A stretch of DNA of 64,000 bases from Halogranum gelatinilyticum (GTDB lineage Archaea > Halobacteriota > Halobacteria > Halobacteriales > Haloferacaceae), in the NCBI RefSeq assembly GCF_900103715.1, contig NZ_FNHL01000002.1, positions 1 to 64,000 of the forward strand. Reading direction: 5' to 3'. Shown in pieces: positions 7,518 to 14,878 of this stretch. The position numbers were made by a program, and so were the translations under genes. How positions within the stretch are numbered: position 1 is the first letter of the stretch; each line of letters opens with the position of its first letter. The notes beneath the pieces were generated by a model. It worked only from the letters and a program-made list of their open reading frames with translations, did no database searches and was not told where the DNA came from.

Positions 7518-8711
7518 ATGGACTCACACGGCTATATCTTGGATGGGGTGCGGGTCGTCGACCTCTCGACGTTCGTCACAGGGGGCTTCTGCTCGCTGAT
7601 GCTGGCAAACCAGGGGGCGGACGTGATCAAAGTCGAGCGGCCGGAGGTCGGCGACGACATCCGCCACAGCGGCCCGCCGTTTGTCGACGGCGAATCGCCG
7701 TACTACTGGACCATCAACTACGACAAGCGGAGCGTCGAACTCGACCTCAAGAGCGACGCGGGCAAGGCCGCACTGTTCGACCTCGTCTCCGAGGCCGACG
7801 TCTTCATCCAGAACTTCCGGCCCGGCACGGCGGAGCGACTCGGCGTCGACTACGACGCCGTCACCGAGGTCACGGAAGACATCGTCTACTGCGACATCTC
7901 CGCGTTCGGCGCGACCGGCCCGTGGCGCGAACGCCCCGGCTACGACCTGCTCGTCCAGGGGCTGTCGGGCATCATGAGCGTCACCGGCGAGGAGGGTGGC
8001 CGTCCCGTCAAGGTCGGCCTGCCGCAGACGGACCTCATCACCGGGATGTGGGCCGCCTTCGGCATCGTCTCCGCGCTCTACCGTCGCCAGCGGACCGGCA
8101 AGGGCGAGTATATGGACCTCGGGATGCTCGACGCGACGCTCCCGTGGCTGTCGAAGCAGGCAGGGAAAGTCTTCGCGGGCGAGGAGACGGGCCGGATGGG
8201 GACGAAAGACCCCGTGCTCGCGCCCTACCAGACGTTCCGGACGAAAGACAGCCACCTCAACGTCGCCTGTCTGAACCAGAAGCTCTGGACGGCGTTCTGT
8301 GAGGCTATCGGCCGACCGGACCTCCCCGAGGACGAGAGGTTCGAGACGAACGCCGACCGGGTCGACGCGATGGCGGAACTGGAAGCCGAAATCGAGGAAA
8401 CACTGGGCGAGCGCACGACCGACGAGTGGATGGACGTCCTCGTCGAGGCGGGCGTCCCGGCCGGGCCGGTCCAAGAAGTCAAAGACGCCCTCGACAACGA
8501 GCAGACCGAGGCCCGGGAGATGGTCTGGACGATGGAAGAGGACGACCGAGAGATTCCAGTCGTCGAGCATCCCCTGAAGTTCCGCCACTCCGAGAGCGGT
8601 TTCCGGCAGCCGCCGCCGAAGCTGGGCGAGCACACACGCGAGGTGTTCGCCGAACTCGGCTATGAGGACGAGGACATCGACGTCATCACCGGCGAGACGG
8701 ACGAAGACTGA
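7518..8711 (+). CDS. class III CoA-transferase (CaiB/BaiF family)
   Basis: A 397-residue family III CoA-transferase, the fold of formyl-CoA:oxalate transferase and CaiB. The N-terminal Rossmann segment LDGVRVVDLSTFVTGGFCSLML, shortened here, is typical. The catalytic aspartate is Asp200, in YMDLGMLDA. It should move CoA between two carboxylic acids through an aspartyl-CoA thioester. Its position in the island suggests activation of a carboxylic intermediate formed after ring opening. Members are broad in substrate, so no specific acid is named. A TATA-like AACGCTTTTC about 30 bases upstream may give it a separate promoter. Confidence 0.9.
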   Translation: MDSHGYILDGVRVVDLSTFVTGGFCSLMLANQGADVIKVERPEVGDDIRHSGPPFVDGESPYYWTINYDKRSVELDLKSDAGKAALFDLVSEADVFIQNFRPGTAERLGVDYDAVTEVTEDIVYCDISAFGATGPWRERPGYDLLVQGLSGIMSVTGEEGGRPVKVGLPQTDLITGMWAAFGIVSALYRRQRTGKGEYMDLGMLDATLPWLSKQAGKVFAGEETGRMGTKDPVLAPYQTFRTKDSHLNVACLNQKLWTAFCEAIGRPDLPEDERFETNADRVDAMAELEAEIEETLGERTTDEWMDVLVEAGVPAGPVQEVKDALDNEQTEAREMVWTMEEDDREIPVVEHPLKFRHSESGFRQPPPKLGEHTREVFAELGYEDEDIDVITGETDED

Positions 8712-8737
8712 TAAGCCATGACGTCACACACGTTGGT

Positions 8738-9964
8738 ATGACTGACGACACCGACGTCCCCTCGCCCGCAGTTGCCACGGACGGTGGGACCAGTCCCTCC
8801 GACGAGGGAGCCGACGGCTGGGATGCGACACCGCTCGGGAGCTACCGCGCGCTCCGCGCCTCGCTCCGGACGGGACGACCCGCCGCCGTCGCCACGGTGA
8901 CGAACGTCCAGGGGTCGGCCTACCGACGTCCCGGCGCGAAACTCGTCGTCGCGGGCGACGGCAACTCGACCGGTGCCGTGACCGCGGGCTGTCTGGAGGA
9001 CGCCGTCGCCGACCTCGCGCGCGCCGCCGTCGACGACGGCAAGGCCCGCGTCGAGCGGTTCGACCTGACGGCCGACGCCGGGGGCGAGGTCTGGGGGATG
9101 GGTCTCGGCTGCAACGGCGTCATCGACTTGCTGGTCGAACCGGTCGACGAGAGCCTCGCCCCGGCGGTCGACGAACTCGACGCCAAGCGGACTGTCGTCG
9201 TCGCCACCGCCGTCGGCTCCGACTCCTCGGAAATCGCCGTCGGCGACCGGACGACACTCACCACCGACGGCGACCGCGTCGCTCGCGACCGGCCGGGGCT
9301 TCCCGACGCCGTCCTCGACGCCATCGCCGACGACGTGGCCGCCCTCCGCGAGTCGGGCGCGTCGGCGACCGTCACCGTCGAGACCGACGCGGGCACAGTC
9401 GAGGTCTTCGTTGACACGCTGACGCCCGCGCCCGAACTGCTCGTCTTTGGTCGGCAGCGCGACGTCCCGCCCGTCGCCCGGCTCGGCCGGGAGGCGGGCT
9501 TCCGCGTCCGGGTCGTCACCGGCCGTGGCGGGAGTGCCGACGCCGACCGATTCCCCGCGGCCCACGAGGTGCTCCCGACGCGGTCACCCGACCTCGCAAG
9601 CCTCGTCGACGCGCCCGCGACGACCTACGCGGTCGTGATGAGCCACAACTTCGTCGACGACCGCCTCGCCCTGGAGTCGCTACTCGACACACCGATACCG
9701 TACATCGGATTGATGGGGCCGCGCAAGCGCTTCGCGGAGATGCGTGAGGCGTTCGCCGAGGAAGGGTCGCCCCTCGGCGACGCCGACCTCTCGCGGGTGT
9801 CGACGCCCGTCGGTCTCGACCTCGGCGGCGACCACCCGACGCAGATCGCGCTCAGCGTCGTCTCGGAAGTTTTGGCGGTTCACAACGGTCGCACCGGTGG
9901 CCGACTCGCCCACCACGGGGGACCGGTCCACCGGCGGGCGACCCCTCCCGGCAGCCACGACTGA
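8738..9964 (+). CDS. xdhC: XdhC/CoxI family Mo-hydroxylase maturation factor
   Basis: A 408-residue protein with both XdhC domains. The N-terminal XdhC_CoxI domain (about 30-125) has VQGSAYRRPGAKLVV, TAGCLEDAV and WGMGLGCNGVIDLLVEP. The C-terminal Rossmann domain (about 235-385) has VMSHNFVDDRLALESLL and YIGLMGPRKRF. XdhC binds the molybdenum cofactor, promotes its sulfuration and hands it to xanthine-dehydrogenase-type enzymes. It starts 26 bases after the CoA-transferase and just before the enzyme subunit genes, as expected of a dedicated chaperone. Confidence 0.9.
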   Translation: MTDDTDVPSPAVATDGGTSPSDEGADGWDATPLGSYRALRASLRTGRPAAVATVTNVQGSAYRRPGAKLVVAGDGNSTGAVTAGCLEDAVADLARAAVDDGKARVERFDLTADAGGEVWGMGLGCNGVIDLLVEPVDESLAPAVDELDAKRTVVVATAVGSDSSEIAVGDRTTLTTDGDRVARDRPGLPDAVLDAIADDVAALRESGASATVTVETDAGTVEVFVDTLTPAPELLVFGRQRDVPPVARLGREAGFRVRVVTGRGGSADADRFPAAHEVLPTRSPDLASLVDAPATTYAVVMSHNFVDDRLALESLLDTPIPYIGLMGPRKRFAEMREAFAEEGSPLGDADLSRVSTPVGLDLGGDHPTQIALSVVSEVLAVHNGRTGGRLAHHGGPVHRRATPPGSHD

Positions 9965-10034
9965 GTGCCGCGACACCCCGCGGCCGCGGAAAGGTTTATC
10001 ATGGTAACTTGCCTCATTCGGAGTATCCCTATCC

Positions 10035-10568
10035 ATGAGTACTGATACACCGGATCAGTCGGCGCGTCCGACCCAGGAGATCTCCCTCACGCTCAACGGC
10101 GAGGAGGTCACCGCCGAGGTCGAACCCCGACTGAAACTCTCCGACTTCCTCCGGAACCACCAGGGCCTGCGCGGCGTCCGCGTCGGCTGCGAACACGGCG
10201 TCTGCGGGGCCTGTACCGTCTCGCTGAACGGCCGCAACGCGAAGAGCTGTCTCGTCTACGCCGTCCAGGCCGACGGCGGCGCGGTCGAGACCGTCGAGAG
10301 CCTCGACGATGACGGCGAACTCCACCCCATCCAGGAGGCGTTCAACGAGGAACACGCCCTGCAGTGTGGCTTCTGTACGAGCGGCTTCGTCATGGCCGCA
10401 AAGGAGCTGTTGGAGGAGAACCCCGACCCGACGAAAGAAGAGATCAAGACCGGTCTCGCCGACAACATCTGTCGCTGTACGGGCTACGAGAACATCTACG
10501 ACGCCGTCCGGCGGGCCGCCGACGAGATGGACGGTGAGCAGGCGGCCGATACGGCAGGTGACGACTGA
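10035..10568 (+). CDS. Mo-hydroxylase 2Fe-2S small subunit (CoxS/XdhA-like)
   Basis: A 177-residue two-cluster 2Fe-2S protein. The plant-type ferredoxin motif GCEHGVCGACTV supplies Cys ligands for the first cluster. The C-terminal helical domain has CGFCTSG and CRCTGYENI for the second. It passes electrons from the molybdenum site toward the FAD subunit. The stop codon overlaps the start of the large subunit by one base (TGATG), so the two are translationally coupled. A TATA-like GGTTTATC near 9991 precedes it by about 40 bases. The N-terminal 15 residues are an acidic haloarchaeal extension. Confidence 0.93.
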   Translation: MSTDTPDQSARPTQEISLTLNGEEVTAEVEPRLKLSDFLRNHQGLRGVRVGCEHGVCGACTVSLNGRNAKSCLVYAVQADGGAVETVESLDDDGELHPIQEAFNEEHALQCGFCTSGFVMAAKELLEENPDPTKEEIKTGLADNICRCTGYENIYDAVRRAADEMDGEQAADTAGDD

Positions 10569-13036
10569 TGTCGCGAGCCGACGCACAGACCGAGTCCCGA
10601 GCCGAAGCGAAGCAGGAGGCTAAGCGCGAGACCTTCACCGGGACGGGCATGAACCGCGTCGAGGACCACCGCATCCTCACCGGGCAGGCCGAGTACATCC
10701 ACGACATCACGCCGGAGGGCTGTCTCCACATGGCCCTCTTGCGGACGACCCACCCGCACGCAACCATCGAGTCCATCGACACGAGCGAGGCGGAGGCTCA
10801 CCCCGACTGCGCGCTCGTCCTCACGGGCGAAGACGTCGTCGCGAACTACCGGCCGATGCCCTGTGGACTCGACGGCTTCGAGGAGTGGTCGCTCGCGACC
10901 GATAAGGTCCGGTTCGTCGGCGAACCCGTCGCGGCGGTCGTCGCCACCGACCGCTACGTCGCCGAGGACATCGTCGACCTGATTCGCGTCGACTACGAGC
11001 AACTGGACCCCGTCACCGACGCGAGTCAGGCACTCGAGGACGAGACCGTCATCCACGAAGACGTCGGCACGAACGTCCCCGACGGCGAGGTCATCGAGTT
11101 CGGCGACCCCGAGGCCGCCTTCGAGAACGCGGCCCACGTCGTCGAACGCGAGTACTCGTGGGGCCGCATCTCGGGCGTCCCCCTCGAGACGGCAGGCGTC
11201 GTCGCCACCTACGACCCGCAGGACGACGAGTTCGACATCGACTGCAACATCCAACTGCACACGCTCGTCGACGACACCATCTACGAGACGCTCGGCTACC
11301 CGCCCGAGAAGGTCAGAGTCAACGTCCCAGCCGACATCGGCGGCAGCTTCGGGACGAAGATTGCCATCCACCGCTACTGCTCGTTGGCGTCGATGGCGAG
11401 CCAACAGCTCGGCGGCACGCCGGTCAAGTTCGTCGAGGACCGCGTCGAGAACCTCCAGGGCGGCGACATGCACTGTACCGAGCGAGAGTACCGCGTCAGA
11501 CTCGCCCTCGACGACGACGGCCGGATGCTCGGTCTCGACACGTGGTTCGTCGACGACTTCGGCGCGTTCCCGCGCTACCCGGTCAACCAGGCGCTCAAAC
11601 CGCTCTCGGTGGTCTCCGGTGCGTACGACGTCCGCGACGTGCGTTACGACTACGACCTCGTCCTGACGAACAAGACGTCACAGACCGCCTACCGCGGCTT
11701 CGGCGTCCCGCCACATCTCTACGCGATAGAGATGGCACTCGACGAGGCGGCCCGCGAGCTGGACATCGACCCCGTCGAGCTTCGCCAGCGGAACCTCGTC
11801 CAGCCCGAGCAGATGCCCTACACTATCGCCTCGCACAACGTCTACGACTCGGGCGACTATCCGGCGGCACTCGACAGCATCCAGGAGATCGTCGCGGAGA
11901 AGGAGATCTGTGAGGGCGGCCTGCTCGACCCCGAGGTCGTCGAGGCCCGTCGCGAGGAGGGCAAGTACCGCGGCGTCAACTACACGCTCCTCATCGAGCC
12001 CGGCGTCAGCGGCTCGGACTGGACCGACCGCCAGCGGACCGACCGTGACTCCCTGCCGAGTCGCAAGCGTGAGGAGGTCGCCGAGCTACCCGAACATCTC
12101 CGCGCGGAGATCCGCCCCGATGGCTCGGTGCAGGCGTGGCTCGCCGCCGACTCCTCCGGACAGGGCCACCAGACCATCGTCGCCCAACTGCTCGCCGACG
12201 AACTCGAAATCCTGCCGAGCGACATCGAGACGGACTACCTCGACAGCGTCGACGGGCCGACCGTCTACGGCTCCGCGGCCTCGCGGATGGCCGTCATGGT
12301 CTCCGGCGCGGCGAAGGGCCTCGGCGAGGCACTGAAGGAGAACCTCCGGCAACTCGCTGCGACGGAGTGGGGCGTCGGGTCCGAGGACGTCGTATACCGC
12401 GAGGGCGGCGTCGAGCGGGCTGACGGCTCCGACCGCTTCACGCTGGCCGAGTTGGCCGAGCGCGACCGCGGGCTGACGGACCGGTTCACGCGCGCCAGCT
12501 ACGACTACGAACATCCGGCGACGGAACTGCCGGAGTTCGACGAGGCGTTGACGCGGAAGTATCCGGTCTACCCGACGGCGGCGTTCGCCGCGAACGCCCC
12601 CATCGTCGAGGTCGACACCAAGACCGGCCAGGTCGAGATCCTGAAGTTCTACTCGCTGCGCGACTGCGGGACACAGCTCAACCCGACCATCGTCGAGGGG
12701 CAGGCCCACGGCGGCATCGCCCAGGGAATCGGTGCGACGCTGCTCGAAGAGTTCGGCTACGACGACTCGGGGCAGCCCCAGGCCGTCACGTTCTTCGACT
12801 ACCGGCTGCCGTCGGTGAAGAACATCCCGGACGTCGAACTCCACCACACCGAGACGCCCTCGCCGTTCACCGTGACCGGCGCGAAAGGGACGGGTGAGGG
12901 CGGGATGATCGACGGCCCGGCCGCCATCGCCTCCTCGATCAACGCCGCGCTCGAACCGCTCGGCATCGTCGCCGACGAGATTCCGGCGACGCCCGACCGG
13001 CTGCGCCGGAAGATCCGCGACGCGACCGGCGAATAG
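10568..13036 (+). CDS. Mo-hydroxylase molybdopterin-binding large subunit (xanthine dehydrogenase family)
   Basis: An 822-residue catalytic subunit of the xanthine oxidase/CoxL superfamily. The N-terminal a/b hammerhead domain holds TGQAEYIHDI and FVGEPVAAVVA. Two molybdopterin-binding domains follow, with GGSFGTK, the active-site loop AYRGFG and the C-terminal GTGEGG, whose Glu is the usual catalytic base. The loop lacks the Cys of true carbon monoxide dehydrogenase (AYRCSFR), so it is not a CODH and should hydroxylate a C-H bond of a heterocycle or aldehyde. The partner FAD subunit is encoded on the opposite strand at 13742-14653. Confidence 0.92.
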   Translation: MSRADAQTESRAEAKQEAKRETFTGTGMNRVEDHRILTGQAEYIHDITPEGCLHMALLRTTHPHATIESIDTSEAEAHPDCALVLTGEDVVANYRPMPCGLDGFEEWSLATDKVRFVGEPVAAVVATDRYVAEDIVDLIRVDYEQLDPVTDASQALEDETVIHEDVGTNVPDGEVIEFGDPEAAFENAAHVVEREYSWGRISGVPLETAGVVATYDPQDDEFDIDCNIQLHTLVDDTIYETLGYPPEKVRVNVPADIGGSFGTKIAIHRYCSLASMASQQLGGTPVKFVEDRVENLQGGDMHCTEREYRVRLALDDDGRMLGLDTWFVDDFGAFPRYPVNQALKPLSVVSGAYDVRDVRYDYDLVLTNKTSQTAYRGFGVPPHLYAIEMALDEAARELDIDPVELRQRNLVQPEQMPYTIASHNVYDSGDYPAALDSIQEIVAEKEICEGGLLDPEVVEARREEGKYRGVNYTLLIEPGVSGSDWTDRQRTDRDSLPSRKREEVAELPEHLRAEIRPDGSVQAWLAADSSGQGHQTIVAQLLADELEILPSDIETDYLDSVDGPTVYGSAASRMAVMVSGAAKGLGEALKENLRQLAATEWGVGSEDVVYREGGVERADGSDRFTLAELAERDRGLTDRFTRASYDYEHPATELPEFDEALTRKYPVYPTAAFAANAPIVEVDTKTGQVEILKFYSLRDCGTQLNPTIVEGQAHGGIAQGIGATLLEEFGYDDSGQPQAVTFFDYRLPSVKNIPDVELHHTETPSPFTVTGAKGTGEGGMIDGPAAIASSINAALEPLGIVADEIPATPDRLRRKIRDATGE

Positions 13037-13048
13037 CGCGAATAGAAC

Positions 13049-13097
13049 GAACCGCGGGGTTCGCGCGGCTCGCGCGGTTCACGACTCCCTCTCGTTT
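13049..13097 (+). terminator. stem-loop and T-run after the Mo-hydroxylase large subunit
   Basis: GAACCGCG (13049-13056) pairs with CGCGGTTC (13073-13080), followed by CTCGTTTTTC at about 13091. It lies 12 bases after the large-subunit stop codon, in a convergent gap, and is a plausible terminator. Confidence 0.45.
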
Positions 13098-13105
13098 TTC
13101 GTGTC

Positions 13106-13158
13106 CCACAGCACGCTCGCCGAGTGTCGACGGCGACGAGACGACTGCTGTGCTGTGG
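13106..13158. repeat. inverted repeat between convergent genes
   Basis: CCACAGCAC (13106-13114) is repeated inverted as GTGCTGTGG (13150-13158), nine perfect pairs with an inner CTCGCCG/CGGCGACGAG stem. This long hairpin lies between the convergent large-subunit and CoxG-like genes and may act as a bidirectional terminator or transcript-stabilising structure. Confidence 0.5.
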
Positions 13159-13241
13159 CTCAGGAGTCGGGTGAGAACAGGTTTCGGCGTGAAGATGCGT
13201 ATCGACGTGAGACAGCGTGAGAGTCCGGAAAGAAGCAGCGA

Positions 13242-13745
13242 CTATCCTTCGAGCGACGCTTCGGCGTCGGACTTGGCTTCGAGTTTCGAGGTGGCGGGGA
13301 CGCCTTCGTCGACCTTCGCCTCCAGGTCGTTGAAGAAGTTATCGACGATTCGGCCCGCGACGCTGCCGAGTGCGCGCTGGCCCATGCTGGCGATGAGTCC
13401 TGATGCATTCGCTTGTGCCTCCCACTCGGCCGTCGTCGTCCCGTCGTCGTTCTCGACGAGGCGCATCTCGGCGGTCGTATCGAAGGAGTTGCGGCTGGCG
13501 TCGCCGTCGACCTGCATCTGCAGGACCTCGGGACGGTCCGCGCGGACGACGGTCATCTCGACCTCGAAGGTCGGTTTGACGCTGCCGACGCCGACGGCGA
13601 TTGTCGCTTCCAGCTCCGAGGGTGTGACCAGTTCGATGTGGTCACAGCCCGGCGCGCAGGCAGCGAGGATGTCGGGGTCGGTGAAGTAGTTCCAGAGCGT
13701 TTCGCGGTCGTAGTCCGAAGTGAAGTCGCCGTTGAATTCCATCAT
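13242..13745 (-). CDS. CoxG-like SRPBCC family protein
   Basis: A 167-residue START/Bet v1-fold protein of the CoxG (carbon monoxide dehydrogenase subunit G) family. Visible family features are the N-terminal FNGDFTSDYDRETLWNYFTD, CAPGCDHIEL and the C-terminal GLIASMGQRALGSVAGRIVDNFF. CoxG-type proteins are membrane-recruiting or assembly partners of Mo-hydroxylases. Its start (tandem ATGATG, 13745 or 13742) overlaps the FAD-subunit stop, so it is the second gene of a two-gene operon and translationally coupled. The extra C-terminal acidic tail is haloarchaeal. Confidence 0.88.
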   Translation of the reverse strand: MMEFNGDFTSDYDRETLWNYFTDPDILAACAPGCDHIELVTPSELEATIAVGVGSVKPTFEVEMTVVRADRPEVLQMQVDGDASRNSFDTTAEMRLVENDDGTTTAEWEAQANASGLIASMGQRALGSVAGRIVDNFFNDLEAKVDEGVPATSKLEAKSDAEASLEG

Positions 13746-14653
13746 TGGTGGGTGTCCGTGTCGTCAGTGGTTGCGTTCGTGTACGATGCCTGCAGCGACC
13801 GGCGGGTGTACTCGCCAGCCAGTTCGAGTTTGTACTCCTCGTCGGCGTGGAACTCGCCCTGCGGGCGGGCCTCGGCCATCGCCGCCTCCGCCGCGGCGTC
13901 GAGGGTCTCGTCGGTCAGGGGTTCGCCCTCGACCGCCTCTTCGGCGGCCTCGACGCGGAGCGGGACGTCCGAGGCGTTCGCGAGCGCGACGCGGGCGTCC
14001 TCGACGACCGGCTCGTCCGCCTCGGGGTCGTCGACGCGGACGGACGTGCCGGCACTGATGGTCGGCCACGTCTGCGTCGCGGGCTTCTGTTCGAGGAAGG
14101 CCATCCCCGTCCGCTCGGGCGGGAACGGCTCGCGGGAGACGGAGACGCCCGTGATGAGCTCGTCCTCGGCGAGGTCGGTGAACATATAGGCGATGAAGTA
14201 GTCCCGCGCCGACACGGTCCGTTCGCCCTCCGAGGAGGTGATGTGGAGGTCGGCGTCGAGTGCCGCCAACACGGTGGGATAGTTGCCCGCGGGGTCGGCC
14301 TCGGCGATGCTGCCGCCGATGGTGCCGAGGTTGCGGACGGTCGGCCCGGCGATCTGTTCGGCGGCCTCAGTGAACATCGGCAACGCCTCGGCGAGTGCCG
14401 GGTCGCCGGCGAGGTCACGGTGCCGAGTGAGCGCGCCGATGGCGACGGTGTCGTCGTCGACGTCGATGTAGGACAGCTCGTCGAGGTCGTTGATGTCGAC
14501 GAGATGCTCCGGCGTCGCCAGCCGGTTCGCCATGATGATGCCGAGCGACTGGTTGCCCGCCATCAGCTCGGCGTCGTGGCTGTGTTCGGCGAGGAGCGCG
14601 GTTGCCTCCTCGACGGTCGCGGGGCGGTGGTACTCGAAGGTGGCCGGCTTCAT
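13742..14653 (-). CDS. Mo-hydroxylase FAD-binding middle subunit (CoxM/XdhB-like)
   Basis: A 303-residue FAD-binding PCMH-type subunit. The N-terminus MKPATFEYHRPATVEEATALL leads to a segment AGNQSLGIIM that corresponds to the usual AGGQSL FAD loop, followed by GPTVRNLGTIGGSIAEADPAG, the classical pyrophosphate-binding stretch. The C-terminal CO-dehydrogenase flavoprotein domain ends near residue 285. It transfers electrons from the iron-sulfur subunit to an acceptor. The ATG at 14653 matches family length; in-frame codons further upstream overlap the promoter. It is encoded opposite to the small and large subunits, an unusual split. Confidence 0.9.
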   Translation of the reverse strand: MKPATFEYHRPATVEEATALLAEHSHDAELMAGNQSLGIIMANRLATPEHLVDINDLDELSYIDVDDDTVAIGALTRHRDLAGDPALAEALPMFTEAAEQIAGPTVRNLGTIGGSIAEADPAGNYPTVLAALDADLHITSSEGERTVSARDYFIAYMFTDLAEDELITGVSVSREPFPPERTGMAFLEQKPATQTWPTISAGTSVRVDDPEADEPVVEDARVALANASDVPLRVEAAEEAVEGEPLTDETLDAAAEAAMAEARPQGEFHADEEYKLELAGEYTRRSLQASYTNATTDDTDTHQ

Positions 14654-14716
14654 CCGACGACCACCCCCAGTCCCGACGGTCGGGAGAGCATTCTCTCCCG
14701 GATGGGTGTGTGGCTC

Positions 14717-14757
14717 ATACAGGTACGTGTCGACAATGAATAGCACCTGTATAAGTG
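14717..14757 (-). promoter_or_regulatory. promoter and candidate operator of the FAD-subunit/CoxG operon
   Basis: An 8-base inverted repeat, ATACAGGT (14717-14724) and ACCTGTAT (14745-14752), flanks the region downstream of a minus-strand TATA-like ACTTATAC (about 14750-14757). One arm overlaps the TATA box and the other lies near the predicted start site, the layout expected for a repressor operator. The predicted leader is about 70 bases. The bound protein is unknown; the IclR protein of this island is a candidate. Confidence 0.45.
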
Positions 14758-14878
14758 TTGCCGTGGCACGGAGTACCAACAGCCATAGCCCGACCGCTGA
14801 GACGACAGGCCTCGGAAAAACAGGGGGGTGATGCGGGTCGGGTCGGGCGAGAAAGGTCGAGCAGAGAGTCCCGGCGCG

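Noticed and set aside
10035-14653. Aerobic carbon monoxide dehydrogenase
   Set aside because: Subunit layout and CoxG-like gene fit superficially, but the active-site loop AYRGFG lacks the CODH cysteine and the context points to heterocycle metabolism.
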